64,000 nt of DNA from a bacterium (GCA_017396695.1 JAFQLC010000005.1:1-64000); one strand, 5' to 3'; positions 37,309 to 46,645 are shown, numbered from the stretch's first letter. Program-made: numbers and translations. The notes: generated from the sequence alone by a model not told the origin.

Positions 37309-37743
37309 ATGAGTATAGCAGGTCCAAATTTAGAATTATTATCTAAAATTGCTCAGAAAAATTCGTTAAATGGAATTTTGATGGACATTAAAGATACTCT
37401 TTTGCATATGCATAATGCAGCCACAAATGCAATGCAACTTTTAGCCAACCAACAAGAGATTGAAAACCAACAAATTCAAGTGCAACTTGATGGTTTAGAC
37501 CCAAATACTTCAGATTATACACAACAATATCAAGAACTTATTACAGAACAACAAAGATTAACTCAAGAACAAACAAGAGAAGCTGAAAGACTTAGAGCCG
37601 AATGGGATGCTAAAGAAAGACCATATGAAATGCAGCAAGAAGATGTTGAAACTGAAGTTGAAGCAGTAGATGCTGACATTGATGGTTTGAGAGATGTTGT
37701 TCATAACAACGCACAAACCGAATTTGGTATGTTCTCAACTTAG
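37309..37743 (+). CDS. Small coiled-coil protein, unknown
   Basis: A 144-residue protein, not recognised. Residues about 45-125 are rich in Gln and Glu with heptad spacing (TEQQRLTQEQTREAERLRAE), flanked by 'LLSKIAQKNSLNGILMDI' and an acidic tail. No Cys, no signal peptide. The length and helical hairpin profile recall secretion-filament or chaperone proteins, but no specific family can be named. 'gaggct' lies just upstream of the ATG. Confidence 0.65.
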   Translation: MSIAGPNLELLSKIAQKNSLNGILMDIKDTLLHMHNAATNAMQLLANQQEIENQQIQVQLDGLDPNTSDYTQQYQELITEQQRLTQEQTREAERLRAEWDAKERPYEMQQEDVETEVEAVDADIDGLRDVVHNNAQTEFGMFST

Positions 37744-37753
37744 AACTTAAGTT

Positions 37754-38500
37754 TTAGTTAAAAAATTCAAACCCAACACGAATTATTGCAACTAAAAGAA
37801 TTAAAACCATTAAGTTTTCAATTACTTTTGTGCTTAATTTTTTCGAAATTTTAACTCCGATTTTGGCACCTATCACGCTTGCTATAAGTGCTGCAGGTAT
37901 TACAGAAAATACAACTGCACCAGCGCAAACTTTTCCAAGAAAAGCAAATAAAGCGTGAAGCGCCACAATTAAAGTGATTGTTGGCAGAAGTTCTTTTGTT
38001 GTTTCTTTTCTGAAACATTTTAAAACTGTTGCAAAAAGAACAGCTCCGCCGATTCCAATGGCGGCACTAATTGCGCCAATAAAGCCGAAAAGCAGATATA
38101 AAAATGCATTATTATTGAATTTAAAATGCACTTCATGTTTCATCAAATAAATTGACACAAGACAAACCAAAATATAAATTACAAAAATTGGTTTGATAGG
38201 CGCATAAGATGTTGCGTATGCACTAAGCAAGGTGCCGATTATAACTGCAACAGAAGCACTGATTACAAATTTTTTTTCTAAAAATTTTTCTTTTCTTCTG
38301 TAAAAAAGTCCAGACCAGCTATTTAAAAAAACGCAAGTTGAACTTATTGCAATTATTTGGTGTGGTCCAAAGTGTGTTATCCCAAAAAGTGGCAAAATTA
38401 TCATAAAAGCAGGAATTATAATAAGTCCGCCGCCAATTCCTAAAAGCCCCGTAAAAATTCCAGAAATAGTGCAAATTGTGAAAATTGCGAGTTGTTCCAT
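37754..38500 (-). CDS. TSUP/TauE-SafE family anion transporter
   Basis: About 248 residues with seven or eight membrane helices, including 'GIFTGLLGIGGGLIIIPAFM' and the internal repeat 'GAISAAIGIGGAVLFATVL', the paired signature of TSUP sulfite/organosulfonate exporters. The ATG at 38500 is chosen over a longer frame. It has a near-perfect promoter: TTGCAT, 17-nt spacer and TATAAT 6 nt before the ATG, with no Shine-Dalgarno. Confidence 0.9.
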   Translation of the reverse strand: MEQLAIFTICTISGIFTGLLGIGGGLIIIPAFMIILPLFGITHFGPHQIIAISSTCVFLNSWSGLFYRRKEKFLEKKFVISASVAVIIGTLLSAYATSYAPIKPIFVIYILVCLVSIYLMKHEVHFKFNNNAFLYLLFGFIGAISAAIGIGGAVLFATVLKCFRKETTKELLPTITLIVALHALFAFLGKVCAGAVVFSVIPAALIASVIGAKIGVKISKKLSTKVIENLMVLILLVAIIRVGFEFFN

Positions 38501-38529
38501 AAAGAAATTATATGTTAAAATTAAACCAT

Positions 38530-39480
38530 ATGCAAAAAAATAACGAAATACATATAGCGCTTGCACATAATGATAATTACACGGAATATGCCGTTGTTGC
38601 GGTGACTAGCGTTTGCGAAACTACAAGAGATGAAAATCTTGTTTTTCATATTTTAGATGGCGGTTTGAGTGAAAATTCTAAAAGAAGCCTTATTCAAGTT
38701 GCGCAAAGTTATAAAAATGCAAAAATTGAATTTAACAAAATAGATGACAGTATTCTAAAAAAATATAAATTATCAGGTTATCCAGAACGTACTTTTTGGT
38801 CGGTTCTTGTGCCACAAGTGAAAGAAATAAGCAAACTTGAAAGAGTTATTTATCTTGAATCAGATATTGTTGCAAAAGAAAGTTTAAAACCATTGTGGGA
38901 TATGGATTTTGAGGATAATTTTGTGCTTGCGGTTGAAGATGCTAAAAGCAAAAAATATTCAAGAAAATATCTCGATAAAAAAAGCAAATTTTTCAATACA
39001 GGCTTGATGGTTATAAATTGCAAAAAATGGAATGAAGAAAATATTCCAGAACGTGCTGTTTATATGGCGCTAAAAAACTCTAAAAAACACACAAGATATG
39101 ATAAAATTGCGCTTAACAAATTATTTGTTCAAAAAGTGAAATTTCTTGATTTGAGATGGAATTTGCAATATTGTCCGATTGCTATTTGGGCAGAATATGA
39201 AAATTTAGAAGAGTATAAAAATGCAATTAATAACCCTGCAATTATACACTTTACAAGCGTTTATAAACCTTGGCGCAAAGGTTTTGGATGTTATCAACCA
39301 AAACAAGAAGATTACCTCAGGGCACACAAATTAACAGAATTTAGGTTAGAATCATATGCAACTTGGCAAAGGGAAGACAGAGCGATGAGGCATTTAGGCT
39401 TTTTGGATATGATTCTCAAGCATCCATTATTTTTCTTGGATAAAAAATATAAACAAATGCAAGAAATTAATCTTGGATAG
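38530..39480 (+). CDS. Glycosyltransferase family 8
   Basis: A 316-residue GT-A enzyme with 'IHIALAHNDNYTEYAVVAV', the metal site 'VIYLESDIVAKESL' (D-x-D-like), 'FFNTGLMVINCKKWNEENI' and 'IIHFTSVYKPW'. GT8 retaining galactosyl- or glucosyltransferases typically build lipopolysaccharide or surface glycans. The chosen ATG (38530) coincides with the -35 box of the divergent transporter. A TAAAAT box lies 8 nt before it. Confidence 0.9.
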   Translation: MQKNNEIHIALAHNDNYTEYAVVAVTSVCETTRDENLVFHILDGGLSENSKRSLIQVAQSYKNAKIEFNKIDDSILKKYKLSGYPERTFWSVLVPQVKEISKLERVIYLESDIVAKESLKPLWDMDFEDNFVLAVEDAKSKKYSRKYLDKKSKFFNTGLMVINCKKWNEENIPERAVYMALKNSKKHTRYDKIALNKLFVQKVKFLDLRWNLQYCPIAIWAEYENLEEYKNAINNPAIIHFTSVYKPWRKGFGCYQPKQEDYLRAHKLTEFRLESYATWQREDRAMRHLGFLDMILKHPLFFLDKKYKQMQEINLG

Positions 39481-40294
39481 CGGAATATGCACCAAGTACT
39501 CTTGAGAAGTTGCAAATTGAAGATATTTCTTTAATTGCAGGCTCTATCATGTGATAACCCTTATCAACATCAGCGAAGAAAATATATTCACCGAGCACTT
39601 TTTTAGATGGCCTACTTTCAATATAAATTAAATTCAAATTGTATTTTTTAAACACTTCAAGAACACGCAAAAGTGCTCCTGATTCGTTTTTTGTTGTGAA
39701 TGCAAGAGAAGTTCTGTTGCATGGCAACTTTAAATCTTCATATCCTACAAGCACAAAGCGAGTAAAATTTGCAGGATTATCATTTATTTTTTTTGCCAAA
39801 ATATTTAAACCATATAATTCTGCGCAATATTCATTTGCAATTGAAGCGTACCCTGCCCCTTTTTCACTTACAATTTTTGCTGAATTTGAAGTTGATGAAG
39901 CGCTTATAAGTTCAATGTTTGAGCCAAAATTTTGTGAAATATAGTTTTGGCATTGAGCAAGTGCTTGTGGGTGTGAAACAATGTGAGTTATATTTTCGAT
40001 TTTATCGTTTGAAATTAAAGAATGTTCTACTTGAACTAAAATTTCTGCCATGATTTTAAGTTTAGAAGAAGCAAGGTTGTCTATTGTTTCACGAACTATT
40101 CCTTCAAGAGAGTTTTCGATTGGCAAAACACCATAATATGAAAGGTTTTGAGGCAAAATATCAAGAATTTTTTTAATTGTTGATATGCTCTCTGGCACGT
40201 AATCTTTTAATATTTTTTTGTTCACTTTTTCCATCGCAATTTGCGAATATGAACCATTTGGGCCTAAATATAAAAGTTTTTTATTATTTTCCAT
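39467..40294 (-). CDS. pheA: Prephenate dehydratase
   Basis: A 275-residue enzyme: catalytic domain with 'YLGPNGSYSQIAM', 'GVLPIENSLEGIVRE' and the Thr-Arg-Phe motif 'NPANFTRFVLVG', then an ACT regulatory domain ('SGALLRVLEVFKKYNLN', 'IESRPSKKVLGEYIFFADV') that senses phenylalanine. It decarboxylates and dehydrates prephenate to phenylpyruvate. TTGCAA, 17-nt spacer, TAGAAT and 6 nt then ATG suggest a leaderless mRNA. It overlaps the GT8 end by 14 nt. Confidence 0.95.
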   Translation of the reverse strand: MENNKKLLYLGPNGSYSQIAMEKVNKKILKDYVPESISTIKKILDILPQNLSYYGVLPIENSLEGIVRETIDNLASSKLKIMAEILVQVEHSLISNDKIENITHIVSHPQALAQCQNYISQNFGSNIELISASSTSNSAKIVSEKGAGYASIANEYCAELYGLNILAKKINDNPANFTRFVLVGYEDLKLPCNRTSLAFTTKNESGALLRVLEVFKKYNLNLIYIESRPSKKVLGEYIFFADVDKGYHMIEPAIKEISSICNFSRVLGAYSAIQD

Positions 40295-40367
40295 AGAAAA
40301 ATTCTACAACTCTTGGCGAACTATTGCAATAAATGTTATACTTTGTGTGTAGTGAAAAAGGTTTTTT

Positions 40368-41480
40368 ATGGGCGCAAAAACAATCAATTCTTGTGTTACT
40401 TGTGGGCATAAACTTAGTGTTTTTGATAGTTTTTGTCCGTTATGTGGAACAAAAAGACATGTTAAGTGTTCGGTTTGCGCTAATGTGGTTGATTGCGATG
40501 CCGTGGTTTGCCCTTCGTGTGGTTCAGCACTAAAATCATCTTTTTTGAGAACAATTACGCTTTATAGATACATAATTGCATTTCTTGTTTTCGTATTCTT
40601 TTTTTCTGTTGTGCCTTTTATTCCAAATTCTATTTCAAAAAATACGAAATCATATAATAAAAATAAGATTGTAGAGCATAAAAAAGATATTTATTCAGAC
40701 GAAAATTTATATTATGAAATAATCGGGAGAATGGGTGGCGAAAGTATTAGAATTAGCGATATGATTAATTTTTCGGATTTAAATTCTGAAGATATTCTTA
40801 CATTAAGAAGTCAAGCTGTTAAAACTTCACCAGTTTTTAAAGATTTGCATGACTATGTTCCTTCAAGAGAAGTTTTTGAAATGGAAGATGGTTTGCCTTG
40901 GATTGGTGCAATGCAAGCGGCTTGCGTTGGTACAGAAGGGCCTAACTATCAAATAGGTGAAGGCGATTCAAGAGAATCTTTAATGATTTTAAACCCTGAA
41001 TTAATATTGCACCCTTTGATACCAACAATATTAAACAATTCGCCAAATGAGTGCGATGAATCTTACTACTTCATTCCGAGAAAAGTTGTTTACTATGAAG
41101 ACACTAAAACAATTACGACTTATATCGACCTTTCTTCTGTTAAAGCAAAATTAGGCTATATTCCGCAACCATATTTTCTTGAAACGGCAAACCCCCGAGA
41201 TTTAGGCTACAGTGCGATTTTTGCTTCAGATTATTATAATCTTGATTTTGATAACCAAACCAATAATATGGCACTATACATTTCAGAGCCCCGTGGTTTT
41301 TGGCACAGAGGATATGCCTGCGGGCTTCCTGGGGGTTGCAATAATTACTCCCCAAGAGATACAAGATATGAAATAAGAATTAAAAAATTGCCTGCCGCAA
41401 TTCGTGTGAAATTATGGAAAAACACACCTCGCTTTAAAAACAAGAGAGCAGATTTAACTTATGAAATAGTGTTTGAATAA
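40368..41480 (+). CDS. Double zinc-ribbon membrane protein, unknown
   Basis: A 370-residue protein. Two N-terminal zinc ribbons (CVTC...CPLC and CSVC...CPSC, residues 9-55) are followed by one membrane helix (YRYIIAFLVFVFFFSVVPFI) and a large C-terminal domain of about 270 residues with no family I recognise, containing 'HRGYACGLPGGCNNYSPRDT'. Type II topology puts the ribbons inside and the large domain outside. A TATACT box lies in the 30 nt before the ATG. Confidence 0.75.
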   Translation: MGAKTINSCVTCGHKLSVFDSFCPLCGTKRHVKCSVCANVVDCDAVVCPSCGSALKSSFLRTITLYRYIIAFLVFVFFFSVVPFIPNSISKNTKSYNKNKIVEHKKDIYSDENLYYEIIGRMGGESIRISDMINFSDLNSEDILTLRSQAVKTSPVFKDLHDYVPSREVFEMEDGLPWIGAMQAACVGTEGPNYQIGEGDSRESLMILNPELILHPLIPTILNNSPNECDESYYFIPRKVVYYEDTKTITTYIDLSSVKAKLGYIPQPYFLETANPRDLGYSAIFASDYYNLDFDNQTNNMALYISEPRGFWHRGYACGLPGGCNNYSPRDTRYEIRIKKLPAAIRVKLWKNTPRFKNKRADLTYEIVFE

Positions 41481-42536
41481 TTATTCGGCTATGCTAAGTG
41501 CAATGCGTCTATCTTCAGGGTTAAATTTAGTAACAATCACATCAATTTCATCGTTTTCTGAAAGAATTGTGTTTGCTTTGTTTTGATATTCAACAACATC
41601 TGCTTGAGGAAGAAGCGCTTCAACTGCAGGGTAAACTTCAACAAAAGCGCCGAAGTGTTTGATGCGGATAATTTTGCCTTTTAATTTTGCACCTTCAGCA
41701 ATTTTCCCTTTAGCCTCAACCCAAGGGTCTGGTTCTAGGTTTTTCAAACTTAGTGAAACTCTGTGTTTGCTGAAATCAATGCTCAAAATTTCAACATTTA
41801 TCTTTTCGCCAATTTTTAAAATATCTGAAGGATGCTCTACCCAGCGCCAAGAAATTTGACTTAGAGGAAGTAATGCGTCAACTCCTCCAATATCGACAAA
41901 TGCGCCGAAATCTGCAATTCTAACAACTTCTCCTTTAACAACCTGACCTTCTTCAAGTTGAGAGAAAATATCTTTTCTGATTTCTTCTAGGCTATCTGTG
42001 TAAACTTTTCTGTTGGATAAAATAAAGTTGTTTTGCGTGTTATCTAACGTTAAAATTTTGAGTTCTATTTCTTTTCCAATAATGTTGCTTTCGTCTTCTT
42101 TAAGCCTTAGGTGACTTGAAGGAACAAAGCCTCGAACACCCATAACATCAACAAGCAAGCCGCCTTTAACAGATTGAACAATAATTCCTGTTACAATTTC
42201 ATCTTTCGCTTTGATTTCTTCAAGTTTTTTGATGTTGTATGCAGTTGCCACTTTTTTATAAGAAACAGTAAACTTGCCGTTTTCATCCTCATTATCTGTG
42301 ATTAAAAATTCATATTCTTTGTTTTTTTCTAAAATTTGCTCAACGACATCGTCTTTGTAATTTTTGATTTCTTGGTTTGGGCATAGAGCGCTTGTTTTAG
42401 AACCAATATCAATTATTGCGCCTTCTGAATCATAATTAATAACAGTACCTTTAACTAAATCACCTTTTTTAAAATTGTAATCATAGCCTTTTAAAAGTTC
42501 AGCAAATTCTTCATCTGAAATATGAATTGGTGGCAT
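41481..42536 (-). CDS. rpsA: S1 RNA-binding repeat protein (ribosomal protein S1-like)
   Basis: A 351-residue protein with four S1/OB repeats, seen as 'GDLVKGTVINYDSEGAIIDI', 'VTGIIVQSVKGGLLVDVMG', 'VVKGEVVRIADFGAFVDIGG' and 'LKGKIIRIKHFGAFVEVYP'. Cyanobacterial and Gram-positive S1 homologues also have three or four repeats rather than six. It may aid translation initiation on mRNAs lacking strong ribosome sites. Here a ribosome site 'gtggaga' precedes the ATG. Confidence 0.85.
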   Translation of the reverse strand: MPPIHISDEEFAELLKGYDYNFKKGDLVKGTVINYDSEGAIIDIGSKTSALCPNQEIKNYKDDVVEQILEKNKEYEFLITDNEDENGKFTVSYKKVATAYNIKKLEEIKAKDEIVTGIIVQSVKGGLLVDVMGVRGFVPSSHLRLKEDESNIIGKEIELKILTLDNTQNNFILSNRKVYTDSLEEIRKDIFSQLEEGQVVKGEVVRIADFGAFVDIGGVDALLPLSQISWRWVEHPSDILKIGEKINVEILSIDFSKHRVSLSLKNLEPDPWVEAKGKIAEGAKLKGKIIRIKHFGAFVEVYPAVEALLPQADVVEYQNKANTILSENDEIDVIVTKFNPEDRRIALSIAE

Positions 42537-42628
42537 ACATTATCTCCACATACCTAACAAGATTTATTATAACAATTTTTTCCATATATAGTTAGTATTT
42601 GAAGAATTTTTGTTAAGAAATGTAATGT

Positions 42629-43411
42629 TTATTCTTTATTTTCTTCAATTTTGCCACTCAAATTGAAATTTTGGTTGTGTATTTGCATTAAATATTTTTT
42701 AAGGTCACCAATATTTTGATTTTCTTCAATAAGATTTCTTTTTGGAGCACTTAAGAGGGAATCTTTAACTTGTTCAAACTGACTTTTTTCGCCTGATAAT
42801 TTACCGACAAGTTCATCGATGTTTTTTGCACCAGTGTTTGGGTGTAGTGCCAAAATTTCGCTTTCAGTTTTCCCGATTTCAAATTTATAAAGCCATTTAA
42901 GAGTTTTTATATCTCTTTTTGTGAGGTTAATTCTTCCATATTGGTGTGGGGTGTACATAATATCGTCTGGGTATGGAGAGTGTCCAAGCCCAACGGCATG
43001 GCCAATTTCATGTAAAATTGTGTGATAAACTTCATTATCATCCATATACTGACTGTGCAAAATACCATCTGAAATTCCAATTTGCACTTCTGCAGAATAA
43101 TATCTGCCAAATTTATCAAAATTAAAATGGCACATTCCAAGAGATTTTCTATCTACCCTTTTCCATTCTAAGTTGACTTGTGAATCATTCAAATTAGTTA
43201 CAATTTCAAAAGAAACAGTGCCATTGCTTAAAGATTCCCAAGTGTTTAGCGCACGAATTACCATTTCTCTATATTTATATTTTTCGGTTTCGCTTTGTTT
43301 TGAATAAAAAGAAAAAGGTGCAATGAAAAACTTTAGTGGCATTAGCCCTTGTTGCCATCTTGATAATTTATTTTTATTGAAACATTCTTGAAGATATGTT
43401 GAATTTTGCAT
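42629..43411 (-). CDS. Matrixin-like (M10) zinc metalloprotease, no signal peptide
   Basis: A 260-residue protein with the metzincin motif HEIGHAVGLGHS (H-E-x2-H-x2-G-x2-H) followed by a Met-turn 'DDIMYTPHQYG', as in matrix metalloprotease catalytic domains. The upstream part (RALNTWESLSNGTVSFEIV) matches the matrixin N-lobe. Neither signal peptide nor cysteine-switch propeptide is visible, which is odd for this family, so a cytoplasmic role or non-classical export is possible. TAAAAT lies 7 nt before the ATG. Confidence 0.88.
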   Translation of the reverse strand: MQNSTYLQECFNKNKLSRWQQGLMPLKFFIAPFSFYSKQSETEKYKYREMVIRALNTWESLSNGTVSFEIVTNLNDSQVNLEWKRVDRKSLGMCHFNFDKFGRYYSAEVQIGISDGILHSQYMDDNEVYHTILHEIGHAVGLGHSPYPDDIMYTPHQYGRINLTKRDIKTLKWLYKFEIGKTESEILALHPNTGAKNIDELVGKLSGEKSQFEQVKDSLLSAPKRNLIEENQNIGDLKKYLMQIHNQNFNLSGKIEENKE

Positions 43412-43446
43412 ATAATATATTTTATCAAAAATGAGGAGTTTTTTCT

Positions 43447-43779
43447 ATGAATATAATGAACATGATGCAAAACGTGCAAAAAATGCAAAAACGTTTAATG
43501 GAAACACAAAAAGAATTAGAGAATGTTGAAGTTGTTGCTCAATCAGCTGGCGGTGCAGTTGAAGTTGTGTACACTGGCCAAGCAAAATTTAAAAGAATTA
43601 AAATAAAACCTGAGGCAATTAATCCAGAAAATCCTGATTCAGTTGATACAGAAACAATCGAAATGCTTGAAGATTTAATCACAGAAGCTCTTATGAACGG
43701 AACTCAAAAAGCAACTAATGAAATGGAAGCTAAAATGAAAACATTAACAGGCGGCATTTCAATTCCAGGGTTATTCTAG
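43447..43779 (+). CDS. ybaB: YbaB/EbfC nucleoid-associated protein
   Basis: A 110-residue protein with an N-terminal helix rich in Met and Gln ([20 protein letters not shown]), a central beta sheet and C-terminal helices ('[20 protein letters not shown]'). YbaB dimers bind DNA. The gene overlaps recR by one base, a pairing conserved across bacteria; dnaX, often upstream, is absent here. Confidence 0.93.
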   Translation: MNIMNMMQNVQKMQKRLMETQKELENVEVVAQSAGGAVEVVYTGQAKFKRIKIKPEAINPENPDSVDTETIEMLEDLITEALMNGTQKATNEMEAKMKTLTGGISIPGLF

Positions 43780-44375
43780 TGGAATATACAAAACCTTTAG
43801 CAAAATTAATAGAGTATTTTCAAAAATTGCCTTCAATTGGCCCTAAAACAGCACAGAGGCTTGCTCTTTATATGATAAAAATGCCTGATTATGAAGTTGA
43901 AAATTTCGCATCTTCAATGATTGAGGCTAAAAGAACAATAAAATATTGCGAAGTATGTTTCAATATGTCATCTGATAGTCCTTGTGAAATATGCTCTAGC
44001 GCTAACCGTAATAAAGAGTTAATTTGTGTTGTTGCAGAAACTAAAGATTTGATGGCAATTGAGCGCACAAATGAATACAAAGGAGTGTATCATGTGCTTG
44101 GCGGTTTAATTTCTCCAATGGATGGGATTGGGCCAGATGATATTAGAGTGCGTGAGTTACTTGAGCGAGTGCATAGTGCAGATATTAAAGAAATTATTCT
44201 TGCAATTAATCCAACTGTTGAAGGCGAAGCAACAAGTATGTATTTAACAAAATTGTTGAAACCTTTTGGTGTGAAAGTGTCTAGGATAGCGTTTGGTTTG
44301 CCACTTGGTTCAGAGCTTGAATATGCAGATGAACTAACGCTTTTAAAAGCGTTAGAGGGAAGAAGAGAATTATAA
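43779..44375 (+). CDS. recR: Recombination mediator RecR
   Basis: A 198-residue protein with helix-hairpin-helix '[16 protein letters not shown]', a four-Cys zinc finger ([16 protein letters not shown]), a Toprim domain ('[15 protein letters not shown]') and Walker-B-like '[17 protein letters not shown]'. RecR with RecFO loads RecA at gapped DNA. Start is GTG at 43779. Confidence 0.96.
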   Translation: MEYTKPLAKLIEYFQKLPSIGPKTAQRLALYMIKMPDYEVENFASSMIEAKRTIKYCEVCFNMSSDSPCEICSSANRNKELICVVAETKDLMAIERTNEYKGVYHVLGGLISPMDGIGPDDIRVRELLERVHSADIKEIILAINPTVEGEATSMYLTKLLKPFGVKVSRIAFGLPLGSELEYADELTLLKALEGRREL

Positions 44376-44448
44376 TTTCGACGCAAAAATATTGAATTGA
44401 AAAAATTTTAGTTGTAATATTGTTTGCGGGAAAAATAAGGGAACAAAA

Positions 44449-45426
44449 ATGATAAGAGTAGGAATTTTAGGCTATGGGAACCTAGGTCGTGGGGTTGAAC
44501 AAGCAATTAATATGAACGATGATATGGAATTATTTGCAGTTTTTACTCGAAGAAATCCAGATTCACTTAAAATAAAATCTCAAACAGCTAAAGTTTTATC
44601 TATTGATGAAATTGAAAAATATAAAAACGACATCGATGTTTTAGTGATTTGTGGTGGAAGTGCAACAGATTTACCTGAGCAGACGCCAAAACACGTTGAA
44701 TTATTTAACGTGATTGATAGTTTTGATACCCACGCAAAAATTCCTGAACACTTTGCTCGAGTTGACGAAGTAGCGAAAAAATCAGGCAAAATTGGCATAA
44801 TTTCTGTTGGTTGGGACCCTGGAATGTTCTCATTGAATAGACTGTATGGAAATGCAATTTTGCCAAACGGAAAAGATTATACTTTCTGGGGCAAAGGTGT
44901 CAGTCAAGGGCATAGCGATGCAATCAGAAGAATTGAAGGTGTAGTGGATGCTAAACAATATACAATTCCTGTAGAAGAAGCGCTTGATGCAGTTCGCGCT
45001 GGCAAAAACCCTGAACTTACAACTCGTGAAAAACATACAAGAGAATGTTTTGTAGTTGCAGCTGATGGTGCAGATAAAGCAAGAATTGAGCAAGAAATTA
45101 AAACAATGCCAAATTATTTTGCAGATTATGATACAACAGTGCATTTTATAACCAAAGAAGAATTAGATAAAAACCATTCAGGAATTCCTCACGGCGGTTT
45201 TGTTCTAAGAAGTGGAAAAACAAGTGATAATGTAAACCATATTGTTGAATATTCATTAAAGCTTGATTCTAACCCAGAATTTACTGCAAGTGTACTTGTA
45301 GCATACGCAAGAGCTGCTTATAAGTTAAATAAAGAAGGTTTATGTGGCGCTAAAACTGTGTTTGATATAGCGCCTGCTTATCTTAGCCCAAAATCGAATG
45401 AAGAATTAAGGGCAGGGCTTCTTTAA
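44449..45426 (+). CDS. ddh: meso-Diaminopimelate dehydrogenase
   Basis: A 325-residue NADPH-dependent dehydrogenase with 'VGILGYGNLGRGVEQAI', 'VISVGWDPGMFSLNRLYG' region features and 'KGVSQGHSDAIRRIEGV', diagnostic of Ddh. It makes meso-DAP from tetrahydrodipicolinate in one step, supplying lysine and the DAP of murein. A ribosome site 'aaggga' precedes the ATG. A terminator follows. Confidence 0.93.
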   Translation: MIRVGILGYGNLGRGVEQAINMNDDMELFAVFTRRNPDSLKIKSQTAKVLSIDEIEKYKNDIDVLVICGGSATDLPEQTPKHVELFNVIDSFDTHAKIPEHFARVDEVAKKSGKIGIISVGWDPGMFSLNRLYGNAILPNGKDYTFWGKGVSQGHSDAIRRIEGVVDAKQYTIPVEEALDAVRAGKNPELTTREKHTRECFVVAADGADKARIEQEIKTMPNYFADYDTTVHFITKEELDKNHSGIPHGGFVLRSGKTSDNVNHIVEYSLKLDSNPEFTASVLVAYARAAYKLNKEGLCGAKTVFDIAPAYLSPKSNEELRAGLL

Positions 45427-45453
45427 TTTTGCAGAAGCAATAAATGGTAATAA

Positions 45454-45478
45454 AAAAGCGGTCTAATAGACCGCTTTT
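45454..45478. terminator. Bidirectional terminator between ddh and yidC
   Basis: AAAAGCGGTCTA (45454-45465) pairs with TAGACCGCTTTT (45467-45478), with A and T runs on each side; the tip probably opens to a larger loop. It serves both convergent genes. Confidence 0.85.
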
Positions 45479-45496
45479 AATTTATGAATTATGTAA

Positions 45497-46597
45497 TTAT
45501 TTTTCTTCTTCAACATTTTTCACTTCTTTTGCTTTAACAACTTTTGCGCCTGTTTCATCTGTTGTTTCTGTTTTTAATCTCTTTTCTTCATCGAGTTGTT
45601 TATTGATGATAACAGTTTGTGCAATTTGGAACAAATTGCTTGTTACAAGATATAATAAAACGCCTGCAGGAATTGGAATGAATACAAACATCATACCAAC
45701 CATAATTGGCATAAATGTTCCCATAGATTTTTGCATTGCAGCTTGTTGTGGGTCTTGTGGAACATTTTTATTTTGTGCCATCATAACTTTTTGGCTTAAC
45801 CACATTGTAAGAATGAATAGTGCAACTAAGAATAAAACATCATAGTGCATTTCTTCTTTTACAACAAGAGTTGGGATTGAAGCTTTTAAGATGCTTCCAT
45901 CTCTAACAAAAGTTAATTTTTCTGTTTCTCTTGTTTGAATATTTTGAACATCAACTTCTGCTTTTGTAATTTTATCTAATTGTTCAAAACGAAGCTTAAT
46001 GCTATCTAAGTGCATTTTGAAATCAATGTTTTGCCCAGGGGTAATTTCGCCTTGAACTTCAATTGCTTTTTGTTGGTTATCAACTTTTTCTTCGCTTTTT
46101 TCGTTTCCAAAATATACAACAATATTTTTTGCTGTTTGGAATTGAGAATTTTTGCTTGCTGAGAATTTGTTGTCAAAACTAACTCCTGCGTTACTTTTCA
46201 TTGTTGCATCAAGTCTATTGATAAATAAGAAATTAGTTTTTCCTGCTAGTTCAATAAATTGTGGGCTCATAAGAGCAGTGTAAAGTAAAATGAAAATTGG
46301 CAATTGGATAAGCATAGGCAAGCAACCTGCCATTGGGTTGAATTTATGCTCTTTATAAAATTCCATCATTTTTCTTTGCATCATTTCAGGGTTAGATTTG
46401 TATCTTTCCTGAATGGCCTTCATTTTTGGTTGAAGCATTTGCATATCACGCATAGAGCGTTGTTGAGTAACACTTGATGGCCACATAAGAACACGAACTA
46501 CAATTGTGAGTGCAATAATTGCAAGCCCCCAAGAATGCAAGCTATCTGCAAGCATTTTAAGTATATTTATTGTGATTGTTACAAAATCAATTCCCAT
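45497..46597 (-). CDS. yidC: Membrane protein insertase YidC, cyanobacterial-type insertion
   Basis: A 366-residue Oxa1/YidC insertase. The core has the hydrophilic-groove Arg in 'LTIVVRVLMWPSSVTQQ', the cytoplasmic helical loop 'QPKMKAIQERYKSNPEMM', 'GCLPMLIQLPIFILLYTAL' and 'IPIPAGVLLYLVTSNLFQI'. The large P1 domain of proteobacterial YidC is absent. Instead about 110 beta-type residues (QTAKNIVVYFGN to 'IPTLVVKEE') are inserted between late membrane helices, which I associate with cyanobacterial YidC. The charged C-terminal tail is typical for ribosome contact. Confidence 0.92.
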   Translation of the reverse strand: MGIDFVTITINILKMLADSLHSWGLAIIALTIVVRVLMWPSSVTQQRSMRDMQMLQPKMKAIQERYKSNPEMMQRKMMEFYKEHKFNPMAGCLPMLIQLPIFILLYTALMSPQFIELAGKTNFLFINRLDATMKSNAGVSFDNKFSASKNSQFQTAKNIVVYFGNEKSEEKVDNQQKAIEVQGEITPGQNIDFKMHLDSIKLRFEQLDKITKAEVDVQNIQTRETEKLTFVRDGSILKASIPTLVVKEEMHYDVLFLVALFILTMWLSQKVMMAQNKNVPQDPQQAAMQKSMGTFMPIMVGMMFVFIPIPAGVLLYLVTSNLFQIAQTVIINKQLDEEKRLKTETTDETGAKVVKAKEVKNVEEEK

Positions 46598-46645
46598 TTG
46601 TCATCTCTCCGTTTATAATTTATTTCTATGATACATAAAACATGG

